Below are positions 12,038 to 14,636 of a stretch of DNA of 14,636 bases, one piece after another. The notes under the pieces were generated by a model, which made no database searches, had not been told where the DNA came from, and saw nothing but the letters and a program-made list of their open reading frames with translations. A program made the position numbers and the translations under genes. Source of the DNA: Burkholderia sp. (GTDB lineage Bacteria; Pseudomonadota; Gammaproteobacteria; Burkholderiales; Burkholderiaceae); contig JAQGMD010000423.1 of the NCBI GenBank assembly GCA_028292565.1, positions 1 to 14,636 on the forward strand. Reading direction: 5' to 3'. The first letter of the stretch is position 1. Every line of letters begins with the position of its first letter.

Positions 12038-13777
12038 ATGACTACCAGAAAGAAAACCCCCGAGACACTACGCAGCGCCAAATGGTTTGCGCCCGATGAT
12101 TTGCGCTCCTTCGGCCACCGTTCGCGGATCATGCAGATGGGCTATGCGCCCGCCGACTGGGTTGACCGTCCGATTATCGGTATCGTCAACACCTGGTCGG
12201 ATATCAATCCGTGCCACTCCCATTTCAAGCAGCGCGTCGAAGATGTGAAACGCGGCGTCTTCCAGGCCGGCGGCTTTCCGATCGAACTTCCGGCGATTTC
12301 GCTTTCAGAAAACTTCGTCAAGCCAACGACGATGATGTACCGGAATTTCCTCGCCATGGAAACGGAAGAGCTGCTTCGCCAGCATCCAGTCGACGGCGCG
12401 GTGCTGATGGGCGGTTGCGACAAGACTACTCCGGGCCTGCTGATGGGCGCGACCAGTGCAGGACTGCCAGCGATCTTCGTACCCGCCGGCCCTATGTTGC
12501 GTGGTAACTGGAACGGCAATGTGCTCGGTTCCGGTTCAGATGCGTGGAAGTACTGGGATGAACGCCGTGCCGGCAATATCACTAAGGAGCAATGGATAGG
12601 CGTCGAGGGCGGCATCGCCCGCAGCCATGGCACCTGCATGACGATGGGCACCGCCAGCACGATGACGGCGATTGCGGAGTCGATCGGCATGACGCTCCCC
12701 GGCGCATCATCGATCCCCGCGGCTGACGCCAACCATATCCGCATGTCTTCAGAAGCCGGCCGCCGCATCGTCGAGATGGTGTGGGACGATCTGACGCCGG
12801 CGCAGATCCAGACGCGCGCATCCTTCGAGAACGCGATCACCGTGGCGATGGCGATGGGCTGTTCGACCAACGCGATCATCCATGTGATCGCAATGGCTCG
12901 CCGCGCGGGCTGCGACATCGGCCTCGAGGATTTTGATGTCGCCAGCCGCAAAGTGCCGGTCATTGCAAACATCCGTCCGAGCGGCGAGAAATACCTGATG
13001 GAAGACTTTTTCTACGCCGGCGGCCTGCCGGCGTTGATGAGCCGCCTGCGCGACAAACTGCACCTCGATACATTGACCGTCACCGGCCGCACGCTCGGCG
13101 AAAATATCGCGAACGCCGAGGTCTTTAACGACGACGTCATTCGCCCGCTTGACAATGCGCTGTACGAGGAGGGCGCGCTTGCTGTCCTGAAGGGCAACAT
13201 CGCGCCCGATGGCTGCGTGATCAAGCCGAGCGCGTGCGACAAACGCTTCTTTAAGCATACCGGCCGCGCGTTGGTGTACGACGATTATCCGTCGATGAAA
13301 GAAGCAGTTGAACGCGACGACCTTGACGTCACCGCCGACGACATTCTCATCCTTCGCAACGCCGGCCCGCAAGGTGGTCCCGGCATGCCGGAATGGGGCA
13401 TGTTGCCGATTCCGAAAAAACTCGTGAAGCAAGGCGTGCGCGACATGCTGCGCATGTCCGATGCGCGTATGAGCGGCACCAGTTACGGCGCCTGCATCCT
13501 GCATGTGTCGCCCGAATCGTATATCGGCGGCCCGCTTGCGTTGGTGCGCACCGGCGACCTGATTTCAATCGATATCGACAAGCGCAGCATCAACATGGAA
13601 GTTTCGGAGGACGAGCTGGCCCGCCGCAAGTCCGAATGGACACCACCGCCGGCTCGCTTCGAACGCGGATACGGATGGATGTTCTCGCAACACATCGGCC
13701 AGGCCAACGAAGGATGCGACTTCGATTTCCTGAAAACGGACTTTGGCGCACCGGTGGGCGAGCCCAATATTTTCTAA
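12038..13777 (+). CDS. IlvD/Edd-family sugar-acid dehydratase, L-arabinonate dehydratase-like
   Basis: A 579-residue iron-sulfur dehydratase that should convert an aldonic acid to the 2-keto-3-deoxy acid. Length and sequence resemble Rhizobium L-arabinonate dehydratase (also 579 aa) more than biosynthetic IlvD. The three [2Fe-2S] ligands fall at the same positions: Cys59 (SDINPCHSHF), Cys127 (MGGCDKTTPGLLMG) and Cys200 (SHGTCMTMGTASTM). Lys129, the carbamylated Mg2+ ligand, follows Cys127. The catalytic serine is in RMSDARMSGTSYG (Ser479). The C-terminus ends DFDFLKTDFGAPVGEPNIF. AAGGG at 12024-12028 is a modest ribosome binding site. It lies under the palindrome-containing promoter and is followed by the RraA-like gene after 16 bp. 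Substrate could be L-arabinonate, D-xylonate, D-fuconate or another aldonate. Confidence 0.9.
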   Translation: MTTRKKTPETLRSAKWFAPDDLRSFGHRSRIMQMGYAPADWVDRPIIGIVNTWSDINPCHSHFKQRVEDVKRGVFQAGGFPIELPAISLSENFVKPTTMMYRNFLAMETEELLRQHPVDGAVLMGGCDKTTPGLLMGATSAGLPAIFVPAGPMLRGNWNGNVLGSGSDAWKYWDERRAGNITKEQWIGVEGGIARSHGTCMTMGTASTMTAIAESIGMTLPGASSIPAADANHIRMSSEAGRRIVEMVWDDLTPAQIQTRASFENAITVAMAMGCSTNAIIHVIAMARRAGCDIGLEDFDVASRKVPVIANIRPSGEKYLMEDFFYAGGLPALMSRLRDKLHLDTLTVTGRTLGENIANAEVFNDDVIRPLDNALYEEGALAVLKGNIAPDGCVIKPSACDKRFFKHTGRALVYDDYPSMKEAVERDDLDVTADDILILRNAGPQGGPGMPEWGMLPIPKKLVKQGVRDMLRMSDARMSGTSYGACILHVSPESYIGGPLALVRTGDLISIDIDKRSINMEVSEDELARRKSEWTPPPARFERGYGWMFSQHIGQANEGCDFDFLKTDFGAPVGEPNIF

Positions 13778-13793
13778 AGACACTGGACACACC

Positions 13794-14531
13794 ATGACCA
13801 AACTGAACCCGCAGACTCGCGCAAAGTTGAAAACCGTCAGCACGCCGACCCTGGCTACCGCCTTGTTCAAGCGCGGCTTGCGCAATCAATGCATCCAGGA
13901 CGTGCATCCGTTGAACCCGGAGGCCGGCACGATGGTGGGCGAAGCGTTCACGCTGCGCTATATCCCGGCACGCGAAGACCTGAACCCGATCACCGTGTTC
14001 CAGGATCGCTCGCATCCACAGCGCAAGGCGGTCGAAGAATGCCCGCCGGGTGCGGTGCTGGTTTTCGACAGCCGCAAGGATGCACGCGCTGCATCAGCCG
14101 GATCCATCCTCGTCTCGCGCCTGATGGTGCGCGGTGTGGCAGGCGTCGTGACCGACGGCGGCTTCCGTGATGCGCCCGAGATCGCGAAACTGGCGATTCC
14201 AGCCTTCCACAACCGTCCTTCCGCGCCGACCAACCTCACCCTGCATCAGGCACTTGATATCAATGTGCCGATCGGCTGCGGCGATGTCGCAGTGTTTCCC
14301 GGCGACGTGCTGGTCGGCGACGGCGATGGAGTGATTGTCATCCCCGCCAACATAGTCGACGAAATCGCGGACGAGGCGGTGGACATGACCGCGTTCGAAG
14401 ATTTCGTCACTGAAGAGGTGCTGAAGGGCCGCTCGATACTTGGGCTGTACCCGGCGACCGATGAAAAAACGCGTGTCGATTTTGCTGCGTGGCGCAGGGA
14501 AAAGGGACGCTTAGGCACCGCGCAGGGATAA
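13794..14531 (+). CDS. RraA-like / HMG-CHA aldolase family protein
   Basis: A 245-residue protein of the RraA-like fold (PF03737), which includes 4-hydroxy-4-methyl-2-oxoglutarate/4-carboxy-4-hydroxy-2-oxoadipate aldolases and oxaloacetate decarboxylases as well as the RNase E regulator RraA. The active-site motif VTDGGFRDAPEI supplies the substrate-binding Arg and the metal-binding Asp of the class II aldolases. GVAGVV precedes it, and FPGDVLVGDGDGVIVIP is the conserved C-terminal loop. RraA proper is about 160 aa, so this longer form (extra N- and C-terminal segments) is more likely an enzyme than an RNase regulator. It is 16 bp behind the dehydratase, probably in one operon, suggesting it cleaves or otherwise processes the 2-keto-3-deoxy product. 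The start has only a weak GGAC upstream. Confidence 0.82.
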   Translation: MTKLNPQTRAKLKTVSTPTLATALFKRGLRNQCIQDVHPLNPEAGTMVGEAFTLRYIPAREDLNPITVFQDRSHPQRKAVEECPPGAVLVFDSRKDARAASAGSILVSRLMVRGVAGVVTDGGFRDAPEIAKLAIPAFHNRPSAPTNLTLHQALDINVPIGCGDVAVFPGDVLVGDGDGVIVIPANIVDEIADEAVDMTAFEDFVTEEVLKGRSILGLYPATDEKTRVDFAAWRREKGRLGTAQG

Positions 14532-14546
14532 GTTGGGCAATTTGGC

Positions 14547-14636
14547 GGCCGTCGCGGGATGCGGTGCAAGGCGTGAGGAGGAGCCATAGCGAGCTATGGC
14601 GACGACGAGCAACGCAGCAACGCGCCCGCTACGGCC
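14547..14636. repeat. ~90-nt imperfect palindrome (REP-like element) at window end
   Basis: The stretch is symmetric about 14591/14592. The core GCCATAG (14583-14589) pairs with CTATGGC (14594-14600) around a CGAG loop. The outer arms, 14547-14558 and 14625-14636, pair at 11 of 12 positions. The middle is imperfect, but next to the core it has three successive A.G/G.A mismatch pairs separated by single G-C pairs. It begins 15 bp after the stop of the RraA-like gene and has no U-run. It may continue past the window. This looks like a dispersed palindromic repeat rather than a simple terminator. Confidence 0.6.

Noticed and set aside
12749..13504. Long minus-strand open frame antisense to the dehydratase
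   Set aside because: His/Arg/Ala-rich shadow of a strongly conserved enzyme gene.

Overview
The window is GC-rich, densely coded DNA from a proteobacterium, most likely a betaproteobacterium of the Burkholderiales or a close relative. The basis is protein style: the respiratory formate dehydrogenase set with its TAT-target small protein and a DUF3305 protein, the MFS_3 exporter with its C-terminal domain, and the arabonate-type IlvD/Edd dehydratase. No rRNA, tRNA, CRISPR array or transposase was seen.

Left edge (1-1955). A 5'-truncated nitrilase runs rightward into a convergent SRPBCC-fold gene, with a strong bidirectional hairpin between their ends. About 650 bp of poor coding content follows. 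The clearest thing in it is a 43-codon ORF that looks like the front half of a TraR/DksA-type C4 zinc-finger protein that has lost its second cysteine pair.

Formate dehydrogenase operon (1956-9367, all rightward and tightly packed). The order is: TorD-like chaperone; 72-residue TAT-signal small protein; molybdenum/tungsten catalytic subunit with Cys (not Sec) as metal ligand; four-cluster ferredoxin-like subunit; 72-residue putative lipoprotein overlapping it by ATGA; cytochrome b subunit; Gly-rich exported protein; Ala/Lys/Glu-rich membrane-anchored protein; an in-frame ORF with two ECWxW motifs but no start codon; DUF3305 protein; 51-residue ORF. The first six form a recognisable periplasm-facing formate:quinone oxidoreductase with its maturation chaperone. 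The later small proteins are largely uncharacterised and are the best place to look for undescribed biology.

Middle (9364-11206). A leftward MFS exporter converges on the operon and overlaps its last ORF by 4 bp. The gap behind it holds a plausible promoter, a possible gene remnant and a short pentanucleotide repeat.

Right part (11207-14531). A leftward FadR-type GntR repressor is divergent from a rightward IlvD/Edd sugar-acid dehydratase and an RraA/HMG-aldolase-like protein. Between them is a near-consensus sigma-70 promoter (TTGACA-N17-TTTAAT) whose spacer is almost exactly filled by a perfect 18-bp palindrome. This suggests a repressor-controlled sugar-acid catabolic operon (dehydration to a 2-keto-3-deoxy acid, then possible aldol cleavage). 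The window ends inside or at the end of a ~90-nt imperfect palindrome resembling a REP-type element.
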